From Salisapilia sapeloensis (taxonomy: Eukaryota > Oomycota > Peronosporomycetes > Peronosporales > Salisapiliaceae), in the NCBI GenBank assembly GCA_023334545.1, contig JAADVB010000230.1, positions 1 to 28,582 on the forward strand: a DNA stretch of 28,582 bases, in the 5' to 3' direction. The notes beneath the pieces are model-generated. The model was not told the DNA's origin and did not search any database. It saw nothing but the letters and a program-made list of their open reading frames with translations. The position numbers and the translations under genes were made by a program. Shown piece by piece: positions 1 to 7,582 of this stretch. Position 1 is the first letter of the stretch. Each line of letters begins with the position of its first letter.

Positions 1-802
1 AAAAGTTGGCCAGAAGCGTCATGTCTTCTGGTAGGAGGGAGATGGCGACACCGAACGGCACGGCGAACGCAATGATAGAGAGCAAATTCGCTTCGGCAAA
101 GGCTGCAGTAATGTTGCTAGGTACAAGCGTCTTGAGCTGACCTTGCAAAGCTTCCGACAAGCTTCGTTCAGCATAATCTCCTTCCGCTTCGGCAAAGTAG
201 CCGTTAATGTCCTTGACCATAAAGACCGATGAGTTCGAGTGGTTACAGTCCGACTTGAAGTTTTCATCGACGACACATTCGATCGTGCCATCGACCTCGG
301 TCAGGTACTCGTCTTCCTCATTACACTGGAAAGCAAACTTTGGATTCGTGTCCTCTTGCGGGCGATCCTTGTTGCTGAATACAGGTCGGAAGATGACGAC
401 CCAGATAAGACCTTCGATCGAGGCGCAGACCGTCGTAATTATGTACATGAGAGCTGCACGCGAACCGATCTTGCCAGCTTTGCCAACGGCGAGCATGTCT
501 GCCATACCGACGACCAACGAGCAAAAGACGAGCGGCGAAACCAGACATTTGACGGCATTGATGAAGAGCGTTCCAAGGATACCGATCCAAGAAGTGGCTA
601 CTTCGGATGGACTTGCCGTTTGCACAGCGATACCGATGCCAATGCCGAGAATGGCTCCGGTAAGGACACCAGGGACACCGGCGTATGCCCGCTTGAGCTT
701 TCCCTTGAGTCCAGGCTCCTTGGGAGTTTGATTTTGCTCGTTATCTTCGTAGAGTGGAGGACTTTGTGCCACATCGTAGTCGCCACGAGGAGACTGCGCC
801 AT
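1..802 (-). CDS. SLC1/DAACS-type amino acid or dicarboxylate:cation symporter, N-terminal 267 residues (runs off left edge)
   Basis: Reading from the ATG at 802-800, the frame stays open for 267 codons to the window edge. The product looks like a sodium/proton-coupled amino acid or dicarboxylate symporter of the plasma membrane. After a hydrophilic N-terminus (1-40), helix 1 lies near 44-62. Helix 2 (about 72-99) contains LFINAVKCLVSPLVFCSLVVG, the family's characteristic L-PLVF-S segment. Helix 3 is near 116-138 and includes the TT-A---G pattern. A hydrophilic loop of about 90 residues follows (139-226), with Cys160, Cys176, Cys186 and N-glycosylation sequons at Asn187 and Asn190. A further hydrophobic stretch lies near 238-257. 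The transport core (HP1, the NMDG-type helix, HP2) lies beyond the window, so substrate and ion cannot be read. The start fits: no earlier ATG lies between it and the predicted transcription start 55 nt upstream. Family assignment is fairly sure; substrate is not. Confidence 0.85.
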   Translation of the reverse strand, partial: MAQSPRGDYDVAQSPPLYEDNEQNQTPKEPGLKGKLKRAYAGVPGVLTGAILGIGIGIAVQTASPSEVATSWIGILGTLFINAVKCLVSPLVFCSLVVGMADMLAVGKAGKIGSRAALMYIITTVCASIEGLIWVVIFRPVFSNKDRPQEDTNPKFAFQCNEEDEYLTEVDGTIECVVDENFKSDCNHSNSSVFMVKDINGYFAEAEGDYAERSLSEALQGQLKTLVPSNITAAFAEANLLSIIAFAVPFGVAISLLPEDMTLLANF

Positions 803-842
803 TAGGATGGATGATGGTATCAAAAAAACTTGAGCTGGCGGA

Positions 843-859
843 GGCAAATTGGAAAATGC
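843..859 (-). promoter_or_regulatory. Oomycete Inr-FPR core promoter of the SLC1-type gene
   Basis: Read on the minus strand this is GCATTTTCCAATTTGCC. The FPR part CAATTTGC matches MAWTTTNC exactly. The Inr part GCATTTT matches YCAHTYY at six of seven positions. The predicted transcription start is the A at 857, giving a 55 nt leader without an upstream ATG. The match, spacing and distance to the start codon are all typical of oomycete promoters. Confidence 0.7.
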
Positions 860-1531
860 AAAGCTGGTGGACGAGGTGAGATAGCGAGACTGAATTGCAT
901 GAGCCACATCACGTTGAAGAAAGAAGCTGAAGCCACATGGTCTCTGGCTAGCCAAGGTGAGAGCAAATCAGCAAGCGGCGAGAGGCTGCAGCTGATTGAC
1001 TTTGATTAAAAAGAGCCGGTACTAGGTATCGCATCTCGGGAGTAAAGCCACCTTGTCGAGAGACTGATTAGAGCTAGTGTCAGCTCATGCAGCTAACTGA
1101 TCCAACAGCCATTAAACACTTGAAGGCAAGCTAAAAAGAAGATGAAGCAAAGTATTGACTAGTGCAAGCGAACGAAGTGGACGGCTTTCCACTTGTCATT
1201 CCGCGAAATATAACTGGATTCACCTTTGACTACTCGATAAAAATTTGCCACCCCAGTCCATCGCCTTGATGCTACCTCTTTGTATCTGTATGCAGCAGAG
1301 AGCAGCGCTGGCCTCGTGGCTCTACCATCTCTGTGTCGCATCTCAATATCTCTTTTTTCAAATATTCCGGTTGCCATTGAAGCTATCGAAATGCGGAACA
1401 AAGATTGACAAGTGAAGCCATGTATCTGGAATTAATCCAACCCTTTTCCTCTTGACTACCATCTGCGAAAGAAGAGTGTTTGTCCTACACTTGGACATGG
1501 TGGCAATGATGGCAAACGAGGGTTCTATTTC
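860..1531. other. Intergenic stretch, no gene supported
   Basis: This lies between the promoter of the left-hand transporter gene and the 3' end of the Nup98-96 gene. Short open frames occur, the longest being 80 codons on the minus strand at 1159-1401, but their translations show no recognisable domain, secretion signal or promoter. It probably holds upstream regulatory sequence for the transporter and the 3' untranslated region and terminator of the nucleoporin gene. I see no RNA gene, repeat or mobile element. Confidence 0.6.
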
Positions 1532-4500
1532 CTATGCTTTTGAATCAATAAACGCCATGGCAACCGCACGCAGTTGCTTCGATCTGCCTCGCTCGCCCAC
1601 CGTCGAATAGTGCGTGGCACTTCCAAGGCCGAGGTTCTTGAGGAAACTTGGAGACAAGAGGTCGTCCTGGGCTTCTTGAAGCTCAACGGCCTGCTCTGCC
1701 AACCGCGCTACCATCCGACTGACGCAAGCCTTCACCAGCTTCCCCCGCCTCTCTTGCTGATCTTCCAGCAGCATTGGCGTCAAGGCTGCGCGAAGCTTCA
1801 TCATCCGGTCCAGACGACCGGTAGTCTCGTCCATTTCCTCCGTCGGCTGCTGCAGCGTGAGGAACTCATACCACAGCGCTCCTCCCAATCGGCCTTGGGA
1901 CGCTGTGTCCCAGTTGGCAACCTCTTGCTGATGCTCATCGAGCGCACTGAGGATAGTGTACAGGACGGACAGTTCGTTCGACAGGAAGAGCGCGTGGGCA
2001 ACGTGTTCCAGCAACGTTTCGTGCGCCAAGTGGTACTCTTCCGCCTGGATCCACAGCTCAATCTCATCATGATGCCGGTGCTCTGCTCGAGCGAGCACGG
2101 CTTTGCTGTGTGCAACCCACTGCGTCGGCACGTGGCATTCCTCAACGAGCTTCGTCTCATCTTCCGAGGAAAAGTAGGGAGCAAAGGTCGTGAGGAGGTT
2201 GCGGCACGTTTGTTCACGTTCGACATCATCTTGGAGCGTCAACGCGACGTAGATGCTATCCTGCCACTGACCGAGGGACTGGAGTTCCTCCAAGTACGCA
2301 TGTGTCACGTGCGTCTGGACGTCCTGAGGAATTTGGTATTCAAGCGCCAGAAGCATTTGAAGCAGGTGGAACGGCACTGCGTAGTCCAATTGTCCTTGGC
2401 CAGAGATACCAGTGGGAGACAGCAAATGCGTGAAGGCAACCGACGGGGCGTCCACGTACAGCTGGAGCAAAAGGAATAGCGAACTGTCGCTCTCACCTCC
2501 GCCTGACTTGGGAGGAGAGCAGACGCCCTTCTCCACTAGACGCAGGAACTCGCTGATAGCGTTTGAGATGTTTCCGGTCTGCTTAAACCAAAAGACGAGG
2601 GCGAGCGTCTGCAGCCACGACAAGTTCTCCTGATCTGCCACGACTTCCACCAGCCCAGTTAAGAGACTGTAGACGAGGAAGAGGTCTTTGCTCATAAACG
2701 CCAGGCGGCCAGACTGGTCCCACTTGTCGTACTGCACTTCCATAAGTTCCTTGAACGCAGACGACGGACCGTAACTGTCAGCCTGGGACAGCAACGTCGC
2801 GAGGTGAAAGTCGCCGTCCGAGATCGCGTGCTCGGCAGCTGCCACCAGGTCATGGCTCAAGAGGCAGTTCAAAGTGGTCGACTTGTCCTGAGGAACGCTC
2901 TGGTCCAGCCAGCAGGAGAAGGCGTTGCGCCGACGCTCAATGGCGCCTCGACTTGCCCACGTCTCCTCTTCGATCGGAACATCCGTCGGGAGTCGGTAGT
3001 TGTCCGCCGTGACGGTCGGTTCCTGACCAAAGAGCGCTTGGAAGAGCTGGAAGAGGCGAGAGACGTCCGAGTGAGGCACGTCTAGTTCCGCGTAGGACCG
3101 AAGCACTTGCATGAGACTATTTTCGTCACTAGACATGGTAGGTAAAGATATAAAAGGACACTTGGACGTAGTGGAGACCGTCGCTTGGTTCCGATGCACT
3201 TGTAGTAGCTTCTTAAAGTTCTTGGATGTGTCTGCAGGTATCAGAGGCTTCTTGACGTCTACTTGCTGGTGCAGAGTAGATGAGTCCATCCCACTGGTGA
3301 GATCCAAAAAGAGACCCTTGGGACCAAAGCTACAGCGAAAGGAGCGTCCGAGGAAGAGGCTCTGGTCCACATGGACTCGAACGCTGTCTCTCGTATGAGC
3401 AGCTTTACGCAGAAGAGCGTACGTTGCGGACTGTTTCGCAGGGGGAAGGCGACTGGTCTGAGCGTTGAGACCACGAGGCTGCAGTCGAGGCAGTCGAGGG
3501 ACTGCAAACGTCTCACAGGTGTTCACCTCTGGTACATCGTTAGCCTCTGGGCCGCTCGGGACGGCTGATGTGGAGCCCTCCACTTCTTCTTCTTCTTGGC
3601 CTAGGGGGCGAAAAAAGGAGAAAGGAGCGGAGGGCTGACTAAAAAACGATGCGACTGCCTGACGATTGCTGGAATCAGGATGCTGCACGAGGGCGACCTT
3701 GGAACTAGTAAAGACGCTGCTGCCCATGTCGACGTCTTGTCGGTCGGGCAAACTCTTGTTCTTCATGTCTTGGTCCTCATCCTCGTCCTCGTCTTCATCT
3801 GCGAATCCATATCGGCTAAAGTGCTCCACTCGGAAGCGCCAGAGTCCCAGTCGAGCATTATACTCGAGGTATGTGGCCTGCATGTCCTCCGTGCGGTTAC
3901 GAACGCGGTCCGTGTACACCTCTGGGTCCTGGCTCTTTGGTGGGAAGACGTTCCAGAGTTCAACCGTCGCCGGCTTGTTCAGCTTCGTTCCGAGTTCGTG
4001 CTTCTTATCGTCATCCGGGTACACGATCACCTCCTTTGGTTTGATCTCCACCAGTTCATCGAGATCCAGTCCACGGACGTCCGTCGGTCCGAGCCACTGG
4101 ACGCGCCCTCGGTCCTTTCGGACGACAGTAAAGTCGTGCACTTGGCTCAGCTCTTCATCCGTTAAACTCTTCAGCTCGTCCATCGGAGGGTGGGTGTAGT
4201 AGTCTGGATTCGTCAGCTTCGGCACTTGAGGCGTCGATCGCTCCGACGCTTGTTCGTGCAGCTCTTCCTCTAGTGCAGAAGACAAATAGTCGTCGTATGA
4301 AGCAAACTTCTTGCTCTTGGGCGCTTTCGGGGCCTCTTCACTCTGCTTGTCTTCGCGAGATTCAATGTCGATCTCGTCCTTGTCGGTTAGAGAAAGCGAC
4401 GTTAGGAGGGAGGACGAAGGCAAGACGCGACCGTGGAGAACGAGCTGGATGGAGCCGATGGTCGGATCTTCCGCATTGACGATCGTCTGCACCTTCTTTT

Positions 4501-7162
4501 GGACTGAACTAATCGAGGCATCCGCATCCAGCTTCAGCATGTAGTCGTTGTCCGAGTGCTTGTTTCTGAAGTGGACGCGAACCTTATTGTCCTCGTCCGG
4601 CCGTAAGCCATGGCGATCCGTATCGTCTGCACTGTCCACTGGCACAACATCCGCCTTCTTCGGCGACTGCTCTCCGTCTCGACGAATGACCAGCTTCAAT
4701 GCGTCCTTCGGATTGAACTTGGAAGTTGTGAAAGAAACCTCTTCCTCTCCGTCCTTAGTCTTGTCCTCGAGTTTGGCGACATTGAACAGACCGGCGTACC
4801 TGTTTTTACGGGCAGTACCCTTGAACACAGGCGTGTGGAGCATTGTCACAGGCACGGCCGAGTGTCGTTCCTTCACCAGCTGCCGTCTGGAGGCAAGGGA
4901 CGTGTCGATTGGACCGATGGGCAGACCAACATCCGACGCGAAGCGACTCAACTTGCTAGAGAGTCCGCCGGAAGGAGTCGGAAACTCCAACGCTGCCTTG
5001 ACTTTTTGCTCGACGAGTCCATGGCCGACGTTACCGGCTCCATAGGGATCTTTGTCCACAGACGCCACTAGCATCTGTGGTTGTTGCGGCTGCTGCTGTT
5101 GGTTTTGAGAGAACAACGAGGTGCCAGTGCCAAAGCTAGACTGTTGCTGCGTGCCTCCAAAATTGAATCCCGACTGCTGCTGCTGCTGCTGAGGCTGAGC
5201 ACTGAATGACGACGTGTTGTTGCCAAAGAGAGAGGTGCCGGTAGAAGCACCAGTGTTACCAAAGAGACTCGAGCCAGTGTTGTTTCCAAACAAACTGCCG
5301 CCAGTGTTCTGCTGCGCAGGTTTACTGCCAAAGAGACTCGACGACTGGTTGTTCTGACCACCAAAGTTGAATCCAGACCCTTGCGTCGACTGCGTGTTGC
5401 CTCCGAACAACGACCCTCCCGCCGTGTTCGCAGTCGAGGTAGATGCGCCAAAGCCTCCGCCAGTCGAGCCGAAGCCGCCAAAGCCAGTATTGGCAGGTTG
5501 CTGCTGCTGCTGTGTACCACCAAAGCCTCCACCCGTGGCACCGAATCCACCAGTATTGTTCGTCTGCTGCGTGGCGCCAAAGCCTCCAAAGCCAGAGGTC
5601 TGCTGCGTGTTTCCTCCAAACAACGAAGTCTGTGGCTGGGCTTGCTGCTGCTGCGGTTGGGAAGTTGCGCCGAAGCCACTACCAAAGGTACCGAAAGACG
5701 ACGTTGCAGCGGGCTTGTTAAAGCTACTGGCGCCTCCAAATGCATTATTTCCAGCATTCGCTTGTTGCTGCTGCGGCTGTTGGGTGCCAAATCCGAAACC
5801 GGATTGGGCCGGCTGAGTCGTGGCACCAAAGCCAGACGGCTGCGCGCCGAATCCTCCGCCAGTGTTGTTGCTTGTCGCTCCAAAGGCCGACGGCTGAGAG
5901 CCAAAGCCACCGGACGCCATGGGCTGGGAGGCTGCCCCAAAGGTTGAGGTGGAAGCCTGTCCGCCTCCAAAGGCACTGGTTCCGCCTGTGTTTCCAAACG
6001 CAGAGGTTCCGAATCCACCCGTTGAAGCCTGTGGCGTTGATCCAAAGGCGGATGTGGTGCCGAACCCGCTCGACGTCTGTGTATTTCCACCAAAGGCAGA
6101 CGTGGCGCCAAAGCCAGTCGAGTTCTGCTGAGTGTTACCAAAGGCAGAGGTCGTGCCGAAGCCTGTGCTAGCCTGAGGCGTGCTTCCGAACGCAGAGCCA
6201 CCTCCAAAGCCAGACGACTGGGCACCAAAGGCTGACGTCTGAGATGTTGACGCACCGCCAAAGCCAGTGCCGAAGCCTCCAGATGCAGCAGGCTGTTGAG
6301 CAGGCTGGGGAGCAAATTGAGTGGCGGCTTGTTGCGCGGCCTGCGGGTTCGAGCGCTTCAAGTAGTCTTCGTAGCGCAGCTCTTCCGTCGACTTGTGACT
6401 GTACGCTGGCATGCGGGTGATCGAAACAAAAGTGTCCGTTCCAGAGGTGCCTGTCTGGCTTGTCTGAGAATACGGTGGGTTGCCTGTTCCTACTTGAGGC
6501 TGATTGGGCTGTTGTTGTTGCTGCTGTTGCTGAGGTGCAGTGGTCGCACCGAAACCGGAGGAAGCGCCAAATCCACCGCCAGTCGAGCCAAAGCTACTGC
6601 CGCCACCAAAAGTGCTCTGCGTCTGCGTCGACCCGAACGGAGCTTTCTGCGTATTGGCGCCAAATCCGGTGGATCCGAAGCCAGTGGAAGGCGTGCTGGT
6701 GCTACCAAAGGTGGAGGTAGCGCCAAAGCCAGCGGATGCACCAGTGTTTTGCTGACCAAAGACACTCGAGCCTCCGAACGGACTGGAAGCGGCTGCAGGC
6801 TTGGCAGCGGCGCCGAATGGAGAGGCGGCTGCATTATTATTGTTATTATTATTTCCAAAAGTGTTGGTGGAGCCAAAGCCACCGAAGGAAGACGTGCCGG
6901 TAGACGTTTTGGGCGCGTTGGACCCGAATGCAGACGTCTGGCCAAAGGTAGAAGTCTGGCCAAAGCCAGTCGATGATTGTCCAAACGCAGGAGTCTGTTG
7001 GCCGAATCCAGTGGCAGGAGCTCCGAAAGCAGAGCTCGTGGCCGGGTTCTGGGGCGCAGGCGTGGCGCCAAAGGCTGGTGTCGAGGGTTGTGCTCCGAAG
7101 GGAGTCGCGGGGGCACTGTTATTGCCGCCGAAGCCCCCGCCTCCACCAAAGCTGAAGGACAT
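1532..7162 (-). CDS. NUP98: Nup98-Nup96 nucleoporin precursor
   Basis: This is a single-exon gene for a 1876-residue precursor of two nuclear pore proteins. Residues 1 to about 690 are FG/GLFG-type repeats broken by poly-Q and poly-N, the cohesive Nup98 barrier. A GLEBS motif at about 241-272 (key run ELRYEDY) is the Rae1/Gle2 binding element. A ubiquitin-like segment lies at 860-934. The autoproteolytic domain spans about 983-1116 and ends in VEHFSRYG; known Nup98 precursors cut themselves at HF/S, here F1115/S1116. The released C-terminal 761 residues are Nup96 (Nup145C): an acidic stretch; FRCSFGPKGLFLDL near 1273-1287, like the W/FGP-G blade that inserts into Sec13; then an alpha-helical ACE1-type solenoid of the Y-complex scaffold to the end. 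The length is close to family norms. The start is the first ATG after a 345 bp divergent intergenic region, and MSFSFGGGGGFGG is a typical Nup98 beginning. The ubiquitin-like insert is the unusual point. Confidence 0.96.
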   Translation of the reverse strand: MSFSFGGGGGFGGNNSAPATPFGAQPSTPAFGATPAPQNPATSSAFGAPATGFGQQTPAFGQSSTGFGQTSTFGQTSAFGSNAPKTSTGTSSFGGFGSTNTFGNNNNNNNAAASPFGAAAKPAAASSPFGGSSVFGQQNTGASAGFGATSTFGSTSTPSTGFGSTGFGANTQKAPFGSTQTQSTFGGGSSFGSTGGGFGASSGFGATTAPQQQQQQQQPNQPQVGTGNPPYSQTSQTGTSGTDTFVSITRMPAYSHKSTEELRYEDYLKRSNPQAAQQAATQFAPQPAQQPAASGGFGTGFGGASTSQTSAFGAQSSGFGGGSAFGSTPQASTGFGTTSAFGNTQQNSTGFGATSAFGGNTQTSSGFGTTSAFGSTPQASTGGFGTSAFGNTGGTSAFGGGQASTSTFGAASQPMASGGFGSQPSAFGATSNNTGGGFGAQPSGFGATTQPAQSGFGFGTQQPQQQQANAGNNAFGGASSFNKPAATSSFGTFGSGFGATSQPQQQQAQPQTSLFGGNTQQTSGFGGFGATQQTNNTGGFGATGGGFGGTQQQQQPANTGFGGFGSTGGGFGASTSTANTAGGSLFGGNTQSTQGSGFNFGGQNNQSSSLFGSKPAQQNTGGSLFGNNTGSSLFGNTGASTGTSLFGNNTSSFSAQPQQQQQQSGFNFGGTQQQSSFGTGTSLFSQNQQQQPQQPQMLVASVDKDPYGAGNVGHGLVEQKVKAALEFPTPSGGLSSKLSRFASDVGLPIGPIDTSLASRRQLVKERHSAVPVTMLHTPVFKGTARKNRYAGLFNVAKLEDKTKDGEEEVSFTTSKFNPKDALKLVIRRDGEQSPKKADVVPVDSADDTDRHGLRPDEDNKVRVHFRNKHSDNDYMLKLDADASISSVQKKVQTIVNAEDPTIGSIQLVLHGRVLPSSSLLTSLSLTDKDEIDIESREDKQSEEAPKAPKSKKFASYDDYLSSALEEELHEQASERSTPQVPKLTNPDYYTHPPMDELKSLTDEELSQVHDFTVVRKDRGRVQWLGPTDVRGLDLDELVEIKPKEVIVYPDDDKKHELGTKLNKPATVELWNVFPPKSQDPEVYTDRVRNRTEDMQATYLEYNARLGLWRFRVEHFSRYGFADEDEDEDEDQDMKNKSLPDRQDVDMGSSVFTSSKVALVQHPDSSNRQAVASFFSQPSAPFSFFRPLGQEEEEVEGSTSAVPSGPEANDVPEVNTCETFAVPRLPRLQPRGLNAQTSRLPPAKQSATYALLRKAAHTRDSVRVHVDQSLFLGRSFRCSFGPKGLFLDLTSGMDSSTLHQQVDVKKPLIPADTSKNFKKLLQVHRNQATVSTTSKCPFISLPTMSSDENSLMQVLRSYAELDVPHSDVSRLFQLFQALFGQEPTVTADNYRLPTDVPIEEETWASRGAIERRRNAFSCWLDQSVPQDKSTTLNCLLSHDLVAAAEHAISDGDFHLATLLSQADSYGPSSAFKELMEVQYDKWDQSGRLAFMSKDLFLVYSLLTGLVEVVADQENLSWLQTLALVFWFKQTGNISNAISEFLRLVEKGVCSPPKSGGGESDSSLFLLLQLYVDAPSVAFTHLLSPTGISGQGQLDYAVPFHLLQMLLALEYQIPQDVQTHVTHAYLEELQSLGQWQDSIYVALTLQDDVEREQTCRNLLTTFAPYFSSEDETKLVEECHVPTQWVAHSKAVLARAEHRHHDEIELWIQAEEYHLAHETLLEHVAHALFLSNELSVLYTILSALDEHQQEVANWDTASQGRLGGALWYEFLTLQQPTEEMDETTGRLDRMMKLRAALTPMLLEDQQERRGKLVKACVSRMVARLAEQAVELQEAQDDLLSPSFLKNLGLGSATHYSTVGERGRSKQLRAVAMAFIDSKA
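3815..4216 (-). other. Nup98 autoproteolytic domain with HF/S cleavage site
   Basis: This covers residues about 983-1116 of the Nup98-96 precursor. It opens with NPDYYTHPPMDEL and continues with a VVRKDRGRVQWLGPTDVRGL stretch typical of the nucleoporin2 domain. It ends at HFS: His1114 (3821-3823), Phe1115 (3818-3820) and Ser1116 (3815-3817). In characterised homologues the Ser attacks the Phe-Ser bond, giving mature Nup98 and Nup96. All three catalytic positions are present, so self-cleavage is expected. Confidence 0.93.
4361..4585 (-). other. Putative ubiquitin-like (beta-grasp) domain inside Nup98-96
   Basis: Residues 860-934 of the precursor have the ubiquitin layout. A beta hairpin is visible as VRVHFRNKHSDNDYMLKLD. 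It is followed by a helix (SISSVQKKVQTIVNAE), a strand with a turn (IQLVLHGRVLP, compare the ubiquitin LIFAGK turn), a short SLLTSLSLTDKD segment, and a final strand EIDIE. No C-terminal Gly-Gly is present, so it would be a fixed domain and not a conjugated modifier. It sits between the FG region and the autoproteolytic domain. The assignment rests on pattern only. Confidence 0.6.
5098..7159 (-). repeat. FG-repeat coding region with poly-Q and poly-N microsatellites
   Basis: This codes for residues 2 to about 688 of Nup98, dozens of FG dipeptides in GFG, AFG, SLFG and GFGAT contexts separated by S/T/G/Q/N spacers. Embedded triplet runs include CTG/TTG at 6509-6532 (eight Gln), ATT/GTT at 6833-6853 (seven Asn) and CTG at 5174-5191 (six Gln), all read on the minus strand as Gln or Asn codons. 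The low complexity keeps other frames open by chance, giving spurious long overlapping frames at 5068-6315 and 6490-7374. Confidence 0.95.
6347..6442 (-). other. GLEBS motif (Rae1/Gle2-binding) of Nup98
   Basis: Residues 241-272 interrupt the FG repeats with a unique sequence containing GTDTFV, then KSTEELRYEDY. This matches the known GLEBS pattern (GTDT, then KSLEELRLEDY in animal Nup98), which forms a hairpin bound by the mRNA export factor Rae1/Gle2. Its position after about 20 FG repeats fits the family. Confidence 0.9.
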
Positions 7163-7248
7163 GGACCGCTGCGTCTTGCTCTACTTGGTGAATAGCCTTC
7201 GGCTAGAGGTATTTTGAAGGACGAGAAACGACCAGGACAGACACAACC

Positions 7249-7255
7249 GAAATGC
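7249..7255 (-). promoter_or_regulatory. Possible weak Inr for the Nup98-96 gene
   Basis: On the minus strand the sequence is GCATTTC, a six-of-seven match to the oomycete Inr YCAHTYY. It would give a leader of about 91 nt. No good FPR follows it. It is offered only as the best candidate on this strand of the intergenic region. Confidence 0.3.
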
Positions 7256-7354
7256 TTTATTAGTCGTCCGGAAACATACGAAATATAAAGAGGGGTGAAC
7301 GAAAAGGTTGTTGGAAGGTTGCGCGTTGTGGGTGTGCGTTTGCTATTTTGCAAT

Positions 7355-7370
7355 TCATTTTCTCTTTTGC
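7355..7370 (+). promoter_or_regulatory. Candidate Inr-FPR promoter for the giant surface-protein gene
   Basis: The sequence is TCATTTTCTCTTTTGC. The Inr TCATTTT matches YCAHTYY at all seven positions. The following TCTTTTGC matches the FPR MAWTTTNC at six of eight. Transcription would start at about 7357, leaving a 150 nt leader. That leader contains three ATGs before the main start, so either the mRNA starts later, is spliced, or is translated through uORFs. Confidence 0.5.
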
Positions 7371-7381
7371 ACATCCTCTAC

Positions 7382-7390
7382 ATGGAGTAA
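7382..7390 (+). other. Minimal upstream ORF (Met-Glu-stop)
   Basis: ATG GAG TAA lies 25 nt after the candidate transcription start and 118 nt before the main start codon. If the leader begins at the Inr at 7355, this would be the first AUG met by scanning ribosomes. Whether it lies in the mRNA cannot be read from sequence. Confidence 0.3.
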
Positions 7391-7412
7391 TCGAGTAGCT
7401 ACAGGAGACAGT

Positions 7413-7493
7413 ATGTGTACCAAGACGCGACCATTGCGGCTCCTACAACGGCTTCATGGTAGGAAGCGACCTTTCGGCATACTGCAACGCTGA
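7413..7493 (+). other. Upstream ORF of 26 codons in the leader of the giant gene
   Basis: ATG at 7413 opens a 26-residue basic peptide (begins MCTKTRPLRLLQRL) that stops at 7491-7493, 14 nt before the main ATG. A further ATG at 7456 is in another frame and overlaps the main start. No function is evident for the peptide. It may reduce or regulate translation if transcribed. Confidence 0.3.
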
Positions 7494-7507
7494 TTACCAC
7501 TGGAACA

Positions 7508-7582
7508 ATGGCCAGGAGATGGCTGCCAAGATTAGTCTTACTGGGCTTGACCTTCTTGCATTTGCATCGAGTTCAATCAGCG
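7508..7582 (+). other. Signal peptide of the giant surface protein
   Basis: Residues 1-25: basic n-region (MARRWLPR), hydrophobic core LVLLGLTFL, then HLHRVQSA before Gln26. Cleavage after Ser24 or Ala25 fits small-residue rules. It sends the N-terminal 3760 or so residues outside the cell, given the single downstream transmembrane helix. Confidence 0.88.

Larger units (their letters stand above)
7163..7507. promoter_or_regulatory. 345 bp divergent intergenic region between NUP98 and the giant surface-protein gene
   Basis: Both flanking start codons point outward, so this short stretch must hold both promoters and both 5' leaders. An Inr-like site for each direction is listed separately. No TATA box or longer repeat stands out. 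The sequence in between (7256-7354) is the only common upstream space, which could couple expression of the two genes. Confidence 0.7.

Noticed and set aside
239-805. Plus-strand frame of 188 codons over the transporter gene
   Set aside because: The opposite strand encodes a clear SLC1-family membrane protein; this frame is hydrophilic noise with no family features.
1159-1401. 80-codon minus-strand frame in the left intergenic region
   Set aside because: No domain, no Inr-FPR before its ATG, and composition like noncoding sequence.
5068-6315. Long minus-strand frame of 415 codons overlapping NUP98
   Set aside because: It is another frame of the FG-repeat DNA. Triplet-biased low-complexity sequence keeps it open, its translation is Leu/Arg/Pro-rich without domains, and the Nup98 frame is unmistakable.
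6490-7374. Minus-strand frame of 294 codons crossing the NUP98 start
   Set aside because: Shadow of the repeat coding region extended into the intergenic region. No signal peptide, domain or separate promoter.
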